The translations under genes were made by a program, and so were the position numbers. A DNA stretch of 64,000 nt from Punica granatum. Lineage: Eukaryota; Streptophyta; Magnoliopsida; Myrtales; Lythraceae. The notes under the pieces were generated by a model. The model had not been told where the DNA came from. It did not search any database and saw only the letters and a list, made by a program, of their open reading frames with translations. Shown here piece by piece: positions 10,544-22,321 of this stretch (positions are counted from its first letter, which is position 1; each line of letters opens with the position of its first letter). The stretch is from NCBI RefSeq assembly GCF_007655135.1, contig NC_045132.1:4464001-4528000 (forward strand), given 5' to 3'.

Positions 10544-11833
10544 ATGGAAGCAAACACTGGAGTAGGAATGGGATCCATCATCGCTGTTTCACCTTATACT
10601 GTCACCTCATCCGATGCACTAGGAATCAAGATCATCGCCTGCACTTTGAATGGTGAGAATTATCTCACTTGGTCCAGGCTAATGACTAATGCACTTCGAG
10701 CAAAGAATAAGCTTGGATTCATCGATGGCTCAGTACAAAAACCAGCTGAGGGAGATGCCAATGAATTGCAATGGATCATGTGCAATTCGATGGTCGTGGC
10801 GTGGATAACCAATACTCTCGATCAAGATTTGCAATCGAGTGTCGCATGTATCGAAAATGCGAAGACTCTCTGGGATGACCTCAAAGAGAGGTTTTCGGAA
10901 GGTAACGAAGCAAGGATATATGAATTGAAATCTCGTTTATGTCTGATGAGACAGGAAGGTGAAACCGTCGCAAAGTATTATTCCAATCTCAAAGTCTTGT
11001 GGGATGAGCTAGAGAATTTTCTCACGGCTCCTACTTGTACTTGTGCGGCGGCAGCATTCGTGACTTCACATCGCGAGAAAGAAAAAGCATATCAATTTCT
11101 CATGGGGCTCAACCCAGAGTTCGGTATGGTGCGCTCCAATATCCTGAGTCTTGATACACTTCCTTCTCTTAACAAAATTTATTACATGGTGATTCATGAG
11201 GAGCGACAAAAGATTGTGGCTCGTGGACATGAGTCGGGACCAGAGGCAGCAGTTTATTATGTCAAGGAGGGAGCTGGAACAAATCAACCCGACGCACGAT
11301 CGGGAGGACGACCTTACTGTGATCACTGTGACCGAATGGGCCACACTCGCAGCACATGCTGGAAACTTCACGGAAAGCCCACGGATTGGGAGCCCAAGAG
11401 CAAAGGCAAAGGCGGGCCCAAGCAGCAAAAGAAACATGGGCCGAGTTATGCAGCGACTGGGCAGAGTAATCTGCAGGCCCGTTCAAATGCAGTCCAGGCC
11501 GCCAGCTCTGGTCCGAAGCCCAGCAAAATTTCAGAGCTGTCCACAGCCCAGTTCGAGAAGCTTCTTGACATAGTCGGAAGAGATAATCACTCAGCTGAGC
11601 CTCTTGTCGGTAATAAATTAATTTCCATTAATCCAGATGATCAATGGATTATTGACACGGGTGCTTCGCGCCACATGACAGGAAGGGTTGACTTATTTAA
11701 TTCTAGTCGACTCATTGAGAATTTCAGGGTTCGATTTCCTAATGGCAATTCTATTCTTGCCACTAAGGAAGGAAACATTCATATCGCTGGGGATCTCAAT
11801 TTATCGAATGTCATACTAGTTCCATCTTTTTAG
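10544..11833 (+). pseudogene. Copia gag and protease region, ending at an in-frame UAG
   Basis: The frame is open from further upstream, but the ATG at 10544 (MEANTGVG) is the likely gag start, because the earlier ATG at 10469 lies across the LTR/primer-site junction. The N-terminal part has GENYLTWSRLM and FIDGS, typical of plant copia gag. A zinc knuckle CX2CX4HX4C lies at 11318-11359 (CDHCDRMGHTRSTC). The aspartic protease motif DTGA is at 11654-11665. The frame stops at TAG 11831-11833, inside the conserved VPSF/NLISV stretch between protease and integrase. The same frame stays open and homologous downstream, so this is a point nonsense change and not a natural gag end. Confidence 0.88.
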
Positions 11834-13500
11834 TGCAATTTAATATCAGTTGCTCAATTATCCACTGATTCTAATTGTCGGGTGATTTTTCATGGTGACA
11901 TGTGCTTATTACAGGACCTCACCACGAGGAAGACGTTTGGAGTGGGTGAAATGCTCGGGGGGGTCTACTATTTACGGCGTGTGTCATCATCGTCAGTCAT
12001 AGCTTCCGCAGTCACATTTGAAAATAATGAGCTTTGGCACAACCGTTTGGGGCACCCGTCACGTCGTCTTATTTTTAAGGGTATTACATCTAATTCCAGT
12101 TGTCATAAGGACTGTGATGTTTGCTATAGGTCAAAGCAAACTCGTTCTCCATTTCCAATAAGTCTCAATAAAGCGAGCTATTTATTCCAATTAGTTCATT
12201 GTGATTTATGGGGGCCATACAAAATTAAATCACTTTCTGGGGCTTATTACTTCATGACGATTGTTGATGACTATAGTCGAGCTATTTGGATATACCCTTT
12301 ACGTGATAAAGCCGAGGCCAGATATAACCTAATTGGATTCATCAATCTGGTACAAAATCAGTTTGAAAGATCAGTGAAAATTCTTCGGACTGATAATGGG
12401 TCGGAATTTCTCTCCAAAGAAATACAAAATTTCTTCTCACAACGTGGCATCATACATCAGACTTCCTGTTCCTATACTCCACAACAGAATGGGCGAGTAG
12501 AAAGGAAACATCGCCACATATTAAACGTGGCACGGGCACTCTTATTTCAGGCAAGTCTTCCAACACGATTTTGGGGAGAATGTGTAACCACTGCTGCATA
12601 CCTCATCAATATAACGCCATCATCGATTTTATCGGGTAAAACTCCGTTTGAGATGTTATTCAATAAACCACCTGATTATTCTCACCTACGAGTATTTGGT
12701 TGTCTTTGCTACGCACATAATAGGTCAAGCGTAACAGACAAATTTGGAGAAAGATCACGTAAGTGTATTTTCGTGGGATACCCATACGGTAAGAAGGGTT
12801 GGCGCTTATATGATTTGAAAACACGAGAAATATTTGTCTCTAGGGATGTGAAATTTTTTGAGGACACATTTCCTTTTTCTCAAGAGAGGTTGGACAATAG
12901 AATTATTGACAAGAATGACACACCCTTGTTCTTGGATTTTGTGCCCGGTTCAGATTATGGAAGCAAGGGGGAGAATTATGAGCTAGAAAATAAATTCATA
13001 TCAGTTCAGCCCAATGATGAATCAGGACATGCCCAGCCCGAAGTTAATTCAGCAGTCCAGCCCGTTTCTTCTGATCATCGGCCCGCAGAACTGGAGAATA
13101 TTCCAGCTCGGCCTGCAGTCCAGCTCCCTTCCTCTGAGGCCCAATTCTCTTCCTCCGAGGCCCGGATCACTTCCTCCGAGGCCCAACTTCTTCCTTCTGC
13201 GGCCCAGCTTCCTTTCTCTGTACACAGTCCACTGATTCAGCCCATGGATTTTGGGCCTCTTTCTCCTACCCATGCTGATAGTACTCCAGCTAATCAGAAT
13301 ATTCAGTTACGAAGATCAGACAGAAATCGACATCCTCCCAGTTGGCACAAGGATTTTCTTTGCCATACAGTTGAAATTCAGCCCCCCTCTCCAATTCGAG
13401 CACACCCACTTCATCGACTTTCTCGGGTAAGTCTTATTCAATTGAGCCATGTCTATCATATTCGAAATTTACTGATTATCATTTTGCATATACTGCGGCA
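11834..13500 (+). pseudogene. Copia integrase region, frame broken near 13410
   Basis: This continues the gag frame directly after the UAG. The HHCC zinc-binding domain (HNRLGHPS and later CDVCYRSKQ) is followed by the DDE catalytic core: Asp at 12203, Asp at 12392 (DNGSEF) and Glu at 12500, with the canonical 35 residues between the last two. GKTPFEML and FGCLCYAH mark the C-terminal part. After about 13405 the frame drifts into non-homologous sequence, while homologous linker sequence continues in the frame used by the reverse transcriptase. This points to a 1-nt indel around 13405-13415. The frame itself stays open to 13615 but is not meaningful past the shift. A stretch at 13120-13220 repeats a Ser/Glu/Ala-Gln unit. 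Confidence 0.88.
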
Positions 13501-15048
13501 TTGGACCATGAGGTTGAACCTCGATCCTACCAAGAAGCAGTACAAGATTCTCGATGGCGTAATGCTATGCAGGCTGAAATACGAGCTTTGGAATCTAACA
13601 ATACTTGGCGAATAGAACCAGTTCCCGAAGGCAAGAAACCCATTGGTTGCAAATGGGTTTTCAAAATTAAACGTCATGCGGATGGCAGCATTGAACGTTT
13701 CAAGGCTCGTCTTGTAGCAAAAGGATTCACACAAATAGAGGGCGTGGATTTTCATGAAACTTTTGCACCCGTCGCCAAGCTCGTTACGGTACGTGTTCTG
13801 CTTTCTCTCGCAGTAACTAATAATTGGGAAATGCATCAACTAGATGTCCATAATGCATTTCTTCATGGGGAACTTGAAGAGGAAGTATATATGAAGTTAC
13901 CCCCGGGATTTTCTCATCGACGCCCAGGTTATGCGTGTCGTCTTCAGAAATCCCTTTATGGTCTTCGCCAAGCGTCTCGCAATTGGTTCTCTAAGTTTAC
14001 GAGTGCCCTACGCAATTATGGTTTCTCTCAGTCTGAAGCCGATCATTTTCTCTTTACACTACAGCGGGATAAGAAATTTCTTGCGGTACTAGTCTATGTG
14101 GATGATATGATTGTCGTTGGGAATAGTTCTGAAGACTGTACATCTCTTAAGAGATATCTTGATACTCATTTTCGCATTAAAGACCTGGGGTCTTTAAGAT
14201 ACTTTCTCGGGATAGAAGTAACCCGCATGGAGAAGGGCTTATTTCTTAATCAAAGGAAATATGCACTCGACATCATCAATGAGTGCGGCTTACTTGGATC
14301 GAAGCCCTCCTACTTTCCTATGGAACAACGTCATGGTCTATCATCGGACTCGGGCTCTCCAATATCAGAACCGACTAGATACCGTCGTCTGATCGGTCGT
14401 CTAATTTATTTGACCATAACTCGTCCTGAGTTGTCTTACTCGGTTCACATCCTCTCCCAGTTCATGCAGGACCCACGAAAGGATCACTGGGATGCAGCAT
14501 TAAGGATCATTCGTTACCTCAAATGCTCACCGGGACAGGGAATATTCTTACGACCTGCTTCCATGGATTTAGTAGCATATTGTGATTCCGATTGGGCTAG
14601 TTGTCCAATGACTAGACGATCAGTCACCGGATATTTTATCACACTTGGTGGTAGTCCAGTATCATGGAAAACAAAGAAGCAAACCACAGTCTCCAGATCA
14701 TCTGCAGAAGCTGAGTACCGAGCTATGGCAGCAACTGTTAGTGAGGTCATATGGTTACGTAGTCTTCTATCTTCTTTGGGCGTCACAATACCTGGACCTA
14801 CACTCTTGTATTGCGATAATCAAGCCGCTCTACATATTGCGGCAAATCCTGTATTCCATGAACGAACCAAGCATATTGAGATCGATTGCCATTTTATCCG
14901 GGATCATATACTGTCAGGCATTATTTCTACAGCTTATTTATCGACACATTCACAGTTGGCAGATTTGTTCACTAAAGCTCTCGGTCGAGATCGCTTTCAT
15001 TTACTCCTTCGCAAGTTGGGAATTCGGGATCCTCATTCTCCAACTTGA
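13501..15048 (+). CDS. Copia reverse transcriptase and RNase H segment of pol
   Basis: The open frame runs from 13501 to the TGA at 15046-15048. The reverse transcriptase domain starts with SYQEAV and NNTW, continues through GCKWVFKIK, LDVHNAFLHG and QKSLYGLRQA, and has the catalytic YVDD at 14095-14106. KDLG.LRYFLGIEV and YRRLIGRLIYLTITRPE follow. RNase H occupies about 14560-14980, with YCDSDWAS, SRSSAEAEYRAMA and YCDNQAA, and the family-typical C terminus LADLFTKALG. In an intact element this would be the C-terminal part of one polyprotein. Here it is out of frame with integrase, so the ATG at 13501 is not a natural start. Confidence 0.9.
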   Translation: MDHEVEPRSYQEAVQDSRWRNAMQAEIRALESNNTWRIEPVPEGKKPIGCKWVFKIKRHADGSIERFKARLVAKGFTQIEGVDFHETFAPVAKLVTVRVLLSLAVTNNWEMHQLDVHNAFLHGELEEEVYMKLPPGFSHRRPGYACRLQKSLYGLRQASRNWFSKFTSALRNYGFSQSEADHFLFTLQRDKKFLAVLVYVDDMIVVGNSSEDCTSLKRYLDTHFRIKDLGSLRYFLGIEVTRMEKGLFLNQRKYALDIINECGLLGSKPSYFPMEQRHGLSSDSGSPISEPTRYRRLIGRLIYLTITRPELSYSVHILSQFMQDPRKDHWDAALRIIRYLKCSPGQGIFLRPASMDLVAYCDSDWASCPMTRRSVTGYFITLGGSPVSWKTKKQTTVSRSSAEAEYRAMAATVSEVIWLRSLLSSLGVTIPGPTLLYCDNQAALHIAANPVFHERTKHIEIDCHFIRDHILSGIISTAYLSTHSQLADLFTKALGRDRFHLLLRKLGIRDPHSPT

Positions 15049-15055
15049 GGGGGAG
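15045..15055 (+). promoter_or_regulatory. Polypurine tract of the copia element
   Basis: TTGAGGGGGAG sits immediately 5' of the 3' LTR and overlaps the end of pol. This is the expected site for plus-strand priming. Confidence 0.85.
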
Positions 15056-15296
15056 TATTACGGGATATGCCATGATTTCCGAGATATTTCCACATATTCT
15101 CCGAGATTTGTTACATTAGAATCTTCTTGTATTCTTAGAATATTCTAGGATATTCTTAGGATATTCTTTGTATAGTTTATACAGTATCCTTTTTGATTTA
15201 CTTACCGTAGGTATCAATGAGTTATTCTGTATATATACGGTTGTCACATCAATAAAGATTATTACCTTCAATTCAATCGATTCTCCTCTTTTCACA
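15056..15296 (+). repeat. 3' LTR of the copia element
   Basis: This is a 241-bp direct repeat of 10229-10469, identical as far as I can read. It is followed by the CACCC target duplication. Confidence 0.92.
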
Positions 15297-15301
15297 CACC
15301 C

Positions 15302-16767
15302 CTTCCATTTCGAGTCTAATCTAAATTATAGCCCTCCAAAGTACGAATAGGATTATGGCAAAAAGTTTGGTGACTCTAGCTAGCTAGGATGATTTTTATT
15401 ATTTTCTCGGTAAGTACTTGGTTCGCATGGGAGACTCGTCTATTATCCGATGACTCATGTGGATAAACTGTACCAAAGGGTCGTCGTGATCACATTTCAA
15501 AGAACAATATGAATTACCTTTTGAATTCTCAATAGCGAACTGAAATTTCTTTTTGATAATTATATGGCAAACTGCAGTTGTTGATGAGTCTTTAATTAAT
15601 TTATATCTAACTGAAGGATCGTGGAAAACAACTTCCATATTAAGGAGATGTGCATGACCTCGTTGTATCTTTTCTTACTTGAGGTATGATTCCTGGACTG
15701 GACTGCAGCTGTCATCAATTTCAAGGGGCAAAGATTTGACTTTGAGAGGGAATCATAAAGAAAATTTTCATTTTTGAGTAGGGATCAGATTTATAGGTGT
15801 CGATGAATTGATCGTTGAATACGGTGTTATGACGGAGGTCAAAAATTGAAACGGATGGATGAATATAGAAAAATCATTATTTGGTTTGTTTGAAAATCAC
15901 AAATAGTTTACGTAATCCAATGCAAATGAAAGAATTCAATAACTCGTTAATGTGATGAGCATTAACCGACAGTCATACATGATGACGGTTGATAACCAAC
16001 TAATAATTTCTCAATACATCTGCTTTGGATTTGATTAGTCACTATTCATACGAGATTGCTCTGCGCTTCCCACCAATAAAGGGTTAGCATGTGGCATTGT
16101 GCGTCGACGCATAACATTCTTTTTTTCTTTTTTTTTTTTGCCACAACTCAAGAGTAAACTCATCCCACGTGTATGTGATCTCAATACAGGGGAGAGGGGC
16201 CAAGCTAAAATTGATTTGCCTTTCTTTATTGGACAACAAAAAAACATCGATTGCAGTGTTGGCTAGGACTTTTGGAATTGTGGTTCGAAATGTCAATTCG
16301 TACCATCGGTTCCTTCAATTGCGACTTTGGAGAAAAATTTTGGGTTGACTACTAATTACAATGGGAAACAACATGAGTTTGATAGTATTACAATCGTTTG
16401 TCGTGGTTCGTTATCCTGGGGGCCCATTTAAGGCCCACCAACAGCTTTAAACGTACTTTTGTTGCCCAATGGGCCGACTGCCCCATCCAAGTTTGGCCCA
16501 AAAAGTATGATTTATCTTTTCTCATTACTTTTTTACCCCTTCAAAAATATCCGGTTCATCAGAAAGAACACTAACGTAGTATCTCATCAACATGAAACAA
16601 GGAACTTCTATGGAGCAATCATTACATGGTGCAATCGCACTTTCATAGATGAGCCATTCTTTTTAGTTTTTGCTCATTAGTAATTACAATGGAACGATGC
16701 AAAAAGTGATTGCACCAAAAGATTGATTGCAACATATTATATCATTGCAGCTTTTATATACATGTAC
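15302..16767. other. Intergenic DNA, no gene recognised
   Basis: Several short open frames exist on both strands but none shows a domain, a plausible signal or splice context. The segment ends at the 3' end of GDSL copy A. Confidence 0.5.
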
Positions 16768-18398
16768 TTATAAATTTAATTTGATTAGATCACGAGGTAC
16801 AAATCGACAGATGAAAAGAACATTCCTTTTTCTTTTTCTGGTTCCTCTAAAAACATTGTTTATGTCACCTTTGATATTTTCCACGATAATCTTGTACGCC
16901 TTCTCCGTGGGATGGAAGCTGTCCCAGAACACGTACTTCTCGTCATCTTTGCACGACAAAAAGACGTCGAGCCTGTTACAGAGGAAACCAACTTCGAGGC
17001 TCCCGGTGCCGCTGCACCCCTTAGCACTGACTTCAAAACCTGCATCAAATGGCAGCAGTTCGACGATCAACAACCTAGCTGAGATCAAACTCAACGAGCA
17101 TGGCATACATACAATATGAACATAAAAAGTGCGTGATCGCATAAATTAATTACCGTATTGAGTGGAGTTTTGGATGAGTGAGAGGAGTATGTCGTAGATT
17201 TCGAGGTAGACGATCTTAGAGCCGGAGAGCTGGGAGCTGAGGGAGTCAGTTAGTGAGGAGATCTTGGAGTTGAAGAGGAGGGCGGCATTGTTTCCATCTT
17301 CAAAGCAGTGCCTCTTAAAGCCTCCTCTCAGAGTCCTCTGCCCGGGTAGACACCCGACTGGCGGGAGGTTCAGCTCCCAATCCGTACAGCTCCTGCGTAC
17401 ATAATTTTACACGTTCTTAATAAGTCGGTAGATGAAACGATGCACTGCCTTCGGTAAGCCTTGCTCCTAGGAAGGTAAGATGAGTTGCGCCGAGCCGAAC
17501 TGAGTTTTGTCAGGCCACATGAGCTTGCTCAAAGTCAAATTCACGGTAGGCTCCATGTCGAGTCATCATGATTTCATTTATAACCAAATTAGATCCGCCC
17601 ATGCATACCTGAATGAAGCTTGAGGACCAGTTTACCATAAGATCGGTGTGGGATGACATATGCCTTCTGAGTGGCCCGAAGAATGTGTTTGCGATATCAT
17701 TGCTTCCCATGCACAAGATGTGGATGCTCTCTGACCCAATCGATGCTGCCTTCTCATCACCGACCTCTACTTTTATCCTCGCAATGCTTTGGCTGTATTG
17801 ATCCAATTGATCTGATAATGACAACGTCCTATTTCAATCAAATCGATAAGTACGTAACATACGGCAAATGATCCGCTTTATGAGTGCAATAATTGTGATG
17901 GCCAACCATTTGCCATTGCCGTACTAGCACCTCGGACCCACACAACCTTGGCCTGGGTAGCTCATCCCAAGCCAAGGTCAGCCTCGAAGAGGGCCTTCTG
18001 CCAACCACAAGGAAAGTGGTGACAGAGGCATGATGAGTAGGCCACGACGGCCTTGTCCGGGGCAAGATTGATCTTATACCTCTCAGCAAAGCAACTAAAC
18101 TAACAGAAATAAAAATCTGAGCTGCAAATGTTTTCCATCAACCTGGCATTTACATTAACAGACTGGGGAAAGCGTGGAAGGGAGCCTTGCTTATAAAATC
18201 ATTTTCTTGAGTTGTACTGTGATGTCGACTGTCAAGATTCGAGGAGAAGAGGCAAAGAATCATTTACCAGCGATTTGGAGGTCTGTGGATCATAGCCGGA
18301 AGTACCAGAGGAGAAGCTGACACTGGTGAGAAGGTCCTGAATCTGCAGAGCTGGATCAAGGTAAGCGGGTAGCAATTCCTTGACCCCGAACAATTCAG
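16768..18398 (-). pseudogene. GDSL esterase/lipase copy A, exons 2-5 (pseudogene)
   Basis: On the minus strand, sequences homologous to copies B and C occur in order: exon 2 (18398-18268, [17 protein letters not shown]), exon 3 (17830-17609, [10 protein letters not shown] and CMGSNDIANTFFGP), exon 4 (17392-17154) and exon 5 (17039 to about 16768, [16 protein letters not shown]). Four lesions are visible. The acceptor before exon 3 reads AAT where B and C have CAG. Exon 3 is two codons shorter (222 versus 228 nt). Exon 4 is 239 nt instead of 256, a 17-nt deletion near 17371 that removes the RRIGV segment and shifts the frame. Exon 5 has lost its normal stop, so the frame runs on to 16768, and its CCGTG motif reads CSGTG. 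A functional esterase from this locus is very unlikely. Confidence 0.88.
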
Positions 18399-19608
18399 CT
18401 GTCAATGAAAATGCCTTATTGCGAGCATTGGACACATAATCTGTTCATCGATTGACCAATTAACATCAATGTTACTCTATATGGATAAACCAGCAATATC
18501 AAATTCAATTTTCTTCTTTCAGGTTTCGGGTTTCGACAGTAAGGTGGAGCTATATGTCAGATAGCGCATAGCGTTTGCGCGAATTTTTTGTTTTGTGCAA
18601 TCGAATAGCGCTACCTATCCTGGATCAATTTCAAAGATATATAACTGCAATTCCACCTGCCACCATATATTTGGCTTCCCTTCAGAACGTATGAAATCAT
18701 TATTCGTAAATTTGTAATAGTTAAGTGGATGTACACATATATATAATTTAGTTCAATATATGGTATGAATTAAAGTATCCAAAATAATCTACCGAAAAAA
18801 AAAATCATTATCCTTAAGGTGTTTGTTCCCCTTAGTGGAGAAAATTCATAATGTAATAGATTTACCCCTTAGTGGGCCGGCACGGCTCGATTGAATTAGT
18901 CATGATCCATTGAGCTTTTAGATACCATAGTGCATTCCAAAAAAAAAAAATCCAAAATAAGTAATAAGTTTACGTACTACTTAACCTTTTTTTTCTGGAT
19001 TATTACTTGCCTTGTTGATAAATCAGTAGGCTAATATAAAGGAAAACGAAAAGAAAAAAAAAAGAAAGGCTATGCAAAAATAAATAAACAAAGCAGCAGG
19101 AGAAATATATAAGTATCTATCATCATAGGTGATTAATAAGGTGTCCATTTAAAATGGCCGGGTTACCAAACCCTGTTGATATGGCGGAGACGTGGCCCAA
19201 TGAGATAGTAAGTTTTATATTATTTTCATTCTTACTGCGGTACCCTTGTAGATAAATTGAATTTATTTTTAATGGGTCCTTCAGGAAAATTAAAATACAT
19301 GATTATTTTCAAAATAGTCCCGCAATAATATCAAATTTACAACATAGAGTTATATACGTTCTTAGGGTCTTCATAGTAATAAACTAAAAATGTTGTTTAG
19401 GTGGGACTTGTGCCAAGCCACATTTTGTAACCTTTTTTTCCTTTTCTTTTTTCAAAACAATCTTTTTTTTATATATATTTTATCTTTTATCAGGCAACAT
19501 TTCATCCCTGATAAGATTAATTCCAAGACCTATTCCCACAGAAAATGCCCGAGTTCGATCCTTGCCTGGCAACAAAAACTTTTCTTTCCATGCTTTTCTG
19601 ACCAAGTT
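18399..19608. other. AT-rich non-coding DNA upstream of pseudogene A exon 2
   Basis: No coding exon is recognisable; in particular no GDSL exon 1 is found here, although copy B has its exon 1 at a comparable distance. A B-box-like GAGTTCGATCC at 19551-19561 may mark a degenerate plus-strand SINE, but this is weak. Confidence 0.45.
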
Positions 19609-19945
19609 ACATGTCCCTACTTTTTCATTTTTCACTTAATTGCCCAATAATTTCATGTTAGTTTCAATATTTTCAAAAAACTTATCCAAATTTTCTTTAC
19701 ATTCTTCTAATATCATATTACATTATACGAATATTTCTTACATTGAAAACGGGTACTTGACTTATGCTTTTCTAATTTATTTACCTGTCCCTACTTTTTC
19801 ATTTTTCACTTAATTTCCTCAGGATTTTTTTTATTTTCACTATTTTCAAAAAAACTTCTCCAATTTTTCTTTACATTCTTCTAATATCATATTATATCAT
19901 TTAAATATTTCCATTACTACATTGAAAATGTTTACTTGACCATTT
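19609..19945. repeat. Tandem duplication, period about 178 bp
   Basis: Two adjacent copies share GTCCCTACTTTTTCATTTTT, CTTTACATTCTTCTAATATC and TACATTGAAAA. The first starts near 19613 and the second near 19790. No coding content is seen. Confidence 0.75.
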
Positions 19946-20296
19946 GAGGACATTGTGTGTCATGTCATGATATTCTAATCTATTTACTGTTAACTTAAAA
20001 TTCTTATATATATTATTTAAAAACATAAACATGAATGAGAAAATAAAGAAAATTTTTGTTCTGCGCAAATTTACAAAGAACCATATTACGCAAAATTTTG
20101 TTATTATGAAATATTGGAAGAAAAGGATATATAATTTCTCGACTTTTTAATTCTAATAAATCTCGAAAGTATCTTTTGATAAGTTAACAATTTATTTTGT
20201 TAGCTTAGTAATGTTGTTGTTTCGATTTATTTTCTTCCACTTATGCACTTATTATCATTCATAAATATATTTTTTAGCGTGTACTACTTCATATTT

Positions 20297-20520
20297 GAAA
20301 GTTCACTAGGTCTAACAAATCCAGATTTGAGCGAGGTCGACCTACTAAAAGATAAACCTCACCTGATTGTTAATTTTCTCCAATCATAAGACTTGCACCC
20401 GATGCCTTACCTAAGAATAATATGTTCTACTCACCTAAAACCAGCTCATGTTGATAAAAAGTCTATTTCAATTATTCATCACTAGTTTAAGTAATTTCTT
20501 TCTATTTGTGATTTTCTTTT
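20297..20520 (-). mobile_element. SINE-like repeat, copy 1
   Basis: Read on the minus strand, the segment has an A-box-like GAGCTGGTTTTAGGTGAG (20429-20447) and, about 50 nt further on, a B-box-like GGTGCAAGTC (20390-20399). These are followed by TTATGATTGGAGAAAATT and a body ending near GTTCACTAGGTC-type sequence. The same arrangement recurs at 20525-20755, 23580-23785, 46335-46530 and 56008-56200, which supports a dispersed tRNA-derived SINE family. Confidence 0.6.
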
Positions 20521-20524
20521 GTAT

Positions 20525-20755
20525 ACCACCTGATATTCAAAGTTCGAAAGTTCACTAGGTCCACTTAATCTAGGTTTGAGTGAGGACTAATCTAGGTTCA
20601 AATTAGAACAACCCACTAACGGATAAAACTCTCAAATTCCTGAATTTTCTTCAATCACAATATTCATGCAAGAGGCCTAGACAAGTAATAACGCCGACTC
20701 ACCTAAAACTAACCTACATTGATAAGAAAAAGCCTATTTTAATTTGTCACCAATA
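20525..20755 (-). mobile_element. SINE-like repeat, copy 2
   Basis: It follows copy 1 in the same orientation and shares AAGTTCGAAAGTTCACTAGG, the GATAAAACTCTCAAATTC segment and CACCTAAAACTAACCTACAT. It contains a small internal repeat (AATCTAGGTTTGAGTGAGG and then AATCTAGGTTCAAATTAG). It ends exactly where the duplicated block at 20756 begins. Confidence 0.6.
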
Positions 20756-22276
20756 TGCAATACTTAACTCTTAAGCATAGAATGGGCAAGAATTATTTGG
20801 TCATTAATTGTCTTTGTGTTAAACGAGGAGCACTTGAACGGCTAATATATGAAGTTGTAGAAAACATGCATCTATGTAGAAATCGAACAGTAGTTTATAT
20901 GTGGCGATGAAAGGAAGATAGTGTGCTATTTGATGAAAGCGGACATTAATGTACATCTTTGTGGTAATTATTTTTTCTTTTGCCATAAAAGGTCATATTA
21001 ATTTATTCAACCAATATCAGTTACAACAGAATCATTTACAATGCTATTAATTCCCTTAATCACTGTAAATCTAGACTCAACAATCTATTTATTTACATTT
21101 TTAAAGAAAGAATTTAAGATATATTTTTTCCAGAGCTTTTCAAATATTATTATTCACTGCTATAATTTGCTAAGTTGTTATAACATAACAATTACTTTTT
21201 CTCCAATTTATTTTGTAATATTCATGTAATTGATGTATTTTTATTATTATCGATTCATATTGTAATGTATTGTTTTCTCTATATGTATGATAATGATTTC
21301 AAGGGTAAACGTTCATATGCAAAAATTAGCTAGCAGAGTATTGAATGGTAGATACTTAACTTTGCTCCGGAAAGGGAAAATTATTTTTCAAAAGAAAGGA
21401 GGTTCAATTATTGCACTAAAAATTAAAATAAATGACGAATAGTGAAAAAATAAAAAAGAATGTTTTGAGAAAATCAAAAAAATTTACTTGCTATTAGGAA
21501 AAATCATCAATTTATTATGCAATTTATTTTGTCTAAAGTTTGTATATAGGAGATTTTGATATTAGCTGTCATAGCATGTAGGAAAGAGGAAGGGATTTGA
21601 ACTAAGAAATGTAAAAAAATAAATAAGTGCGACTCAACAAGCTGTGTAGCATGATTAGGTAAATAGATTACCATTTTAATCCCCGTTTTTCTTGTAGCAT
21701 TAGATCAATATATTATTTGTATTATGGTTCATATTATTCTTCGATACAAAAGAAAATTATTGTAATTATTCTTTCCTTTAATTTATTTTAAATATTATGA
21801 ATTGCTTTCTTAATGAAAATGTTGTAAATATGTACGTCCATACAAAATAAGGCGTTCAGATATGTAAAATCATTTAAATGGGTGGATAATGTTTGTTGAA
21901 AAAGACCTTCTCCTTTAACTAATTTTAATGAACGCTAATTTTACTTTCAAGAATAGATTAATTGAAATTGAAAATTTTTAATTGAATTATTAATAATTTG
22001 ATATAAAAATATGAGATTTAAGTATTAAAATTGTAATAAATAATGCCCCATTGATTCGAAAACAAGATCAATAGAAAGAAATTTAATACGAGAAATATAA
22101 GATAGTTTAGTTTAAATAATTCGTTGAATTATATAATAAGTAAAATCCACGGTCATAAACAACTAGCATATTGGATTATAAATTAATAAACTCTTTTAAT
22201 CGTTGTTTCAATAATTTATTTTAATACTTTTGTTCTATCAATGATAAATCATTTATATTAAGAGTCAATGTTACTC

Positions 22277-22321
<45 letters not shown>

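Larger units (their letters stand above)
10229..15296 (+). mobile_element. Full-length Ty1/copia LTR retrotransposon, recent insertion
   Basis: The element has two 241-bp LTRs (10229-10469 and 15056-15296) that I read as identical. It is flanked by a perfect 5-bp duplication CACCC (10224-10228 and 15297-15301). TGGTATCAGAGC follows the 5' LTR directly, and GAGGGGGAG precedes the 3' LTR. The interior encodes, in order, gag, protease, integrase, reverse transcriptase and RNase H; integrase before reverse transcriptase is diagnostic of copia. The LTR begins TATTACGGG rather than the usual TG, and ends CA. One in-frame stop and one frameshift break the coding region, so this copy looks unable to move by itself. 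Confidence 0.95.

Noticed and set aside
11066..11486. Minus-strand frames within copia gag
   Set aside because: They are shadows of the plus-strand gag frame, which has a zinc knuckle and conserved motifs.
14645..15148. 167-codon plus-strand frame overlapping RNase H and the 3' LTR
   Set aside because: It is an out-of-frame shadow of the real pol frame and crosses into the LTR.
16727..17119. Plus-strand 130-codon frame at the end of pseudogene A
   Set aside because: It is antisense to GDSL exon 5, whose minus-strand translation matches two intact paralogues.
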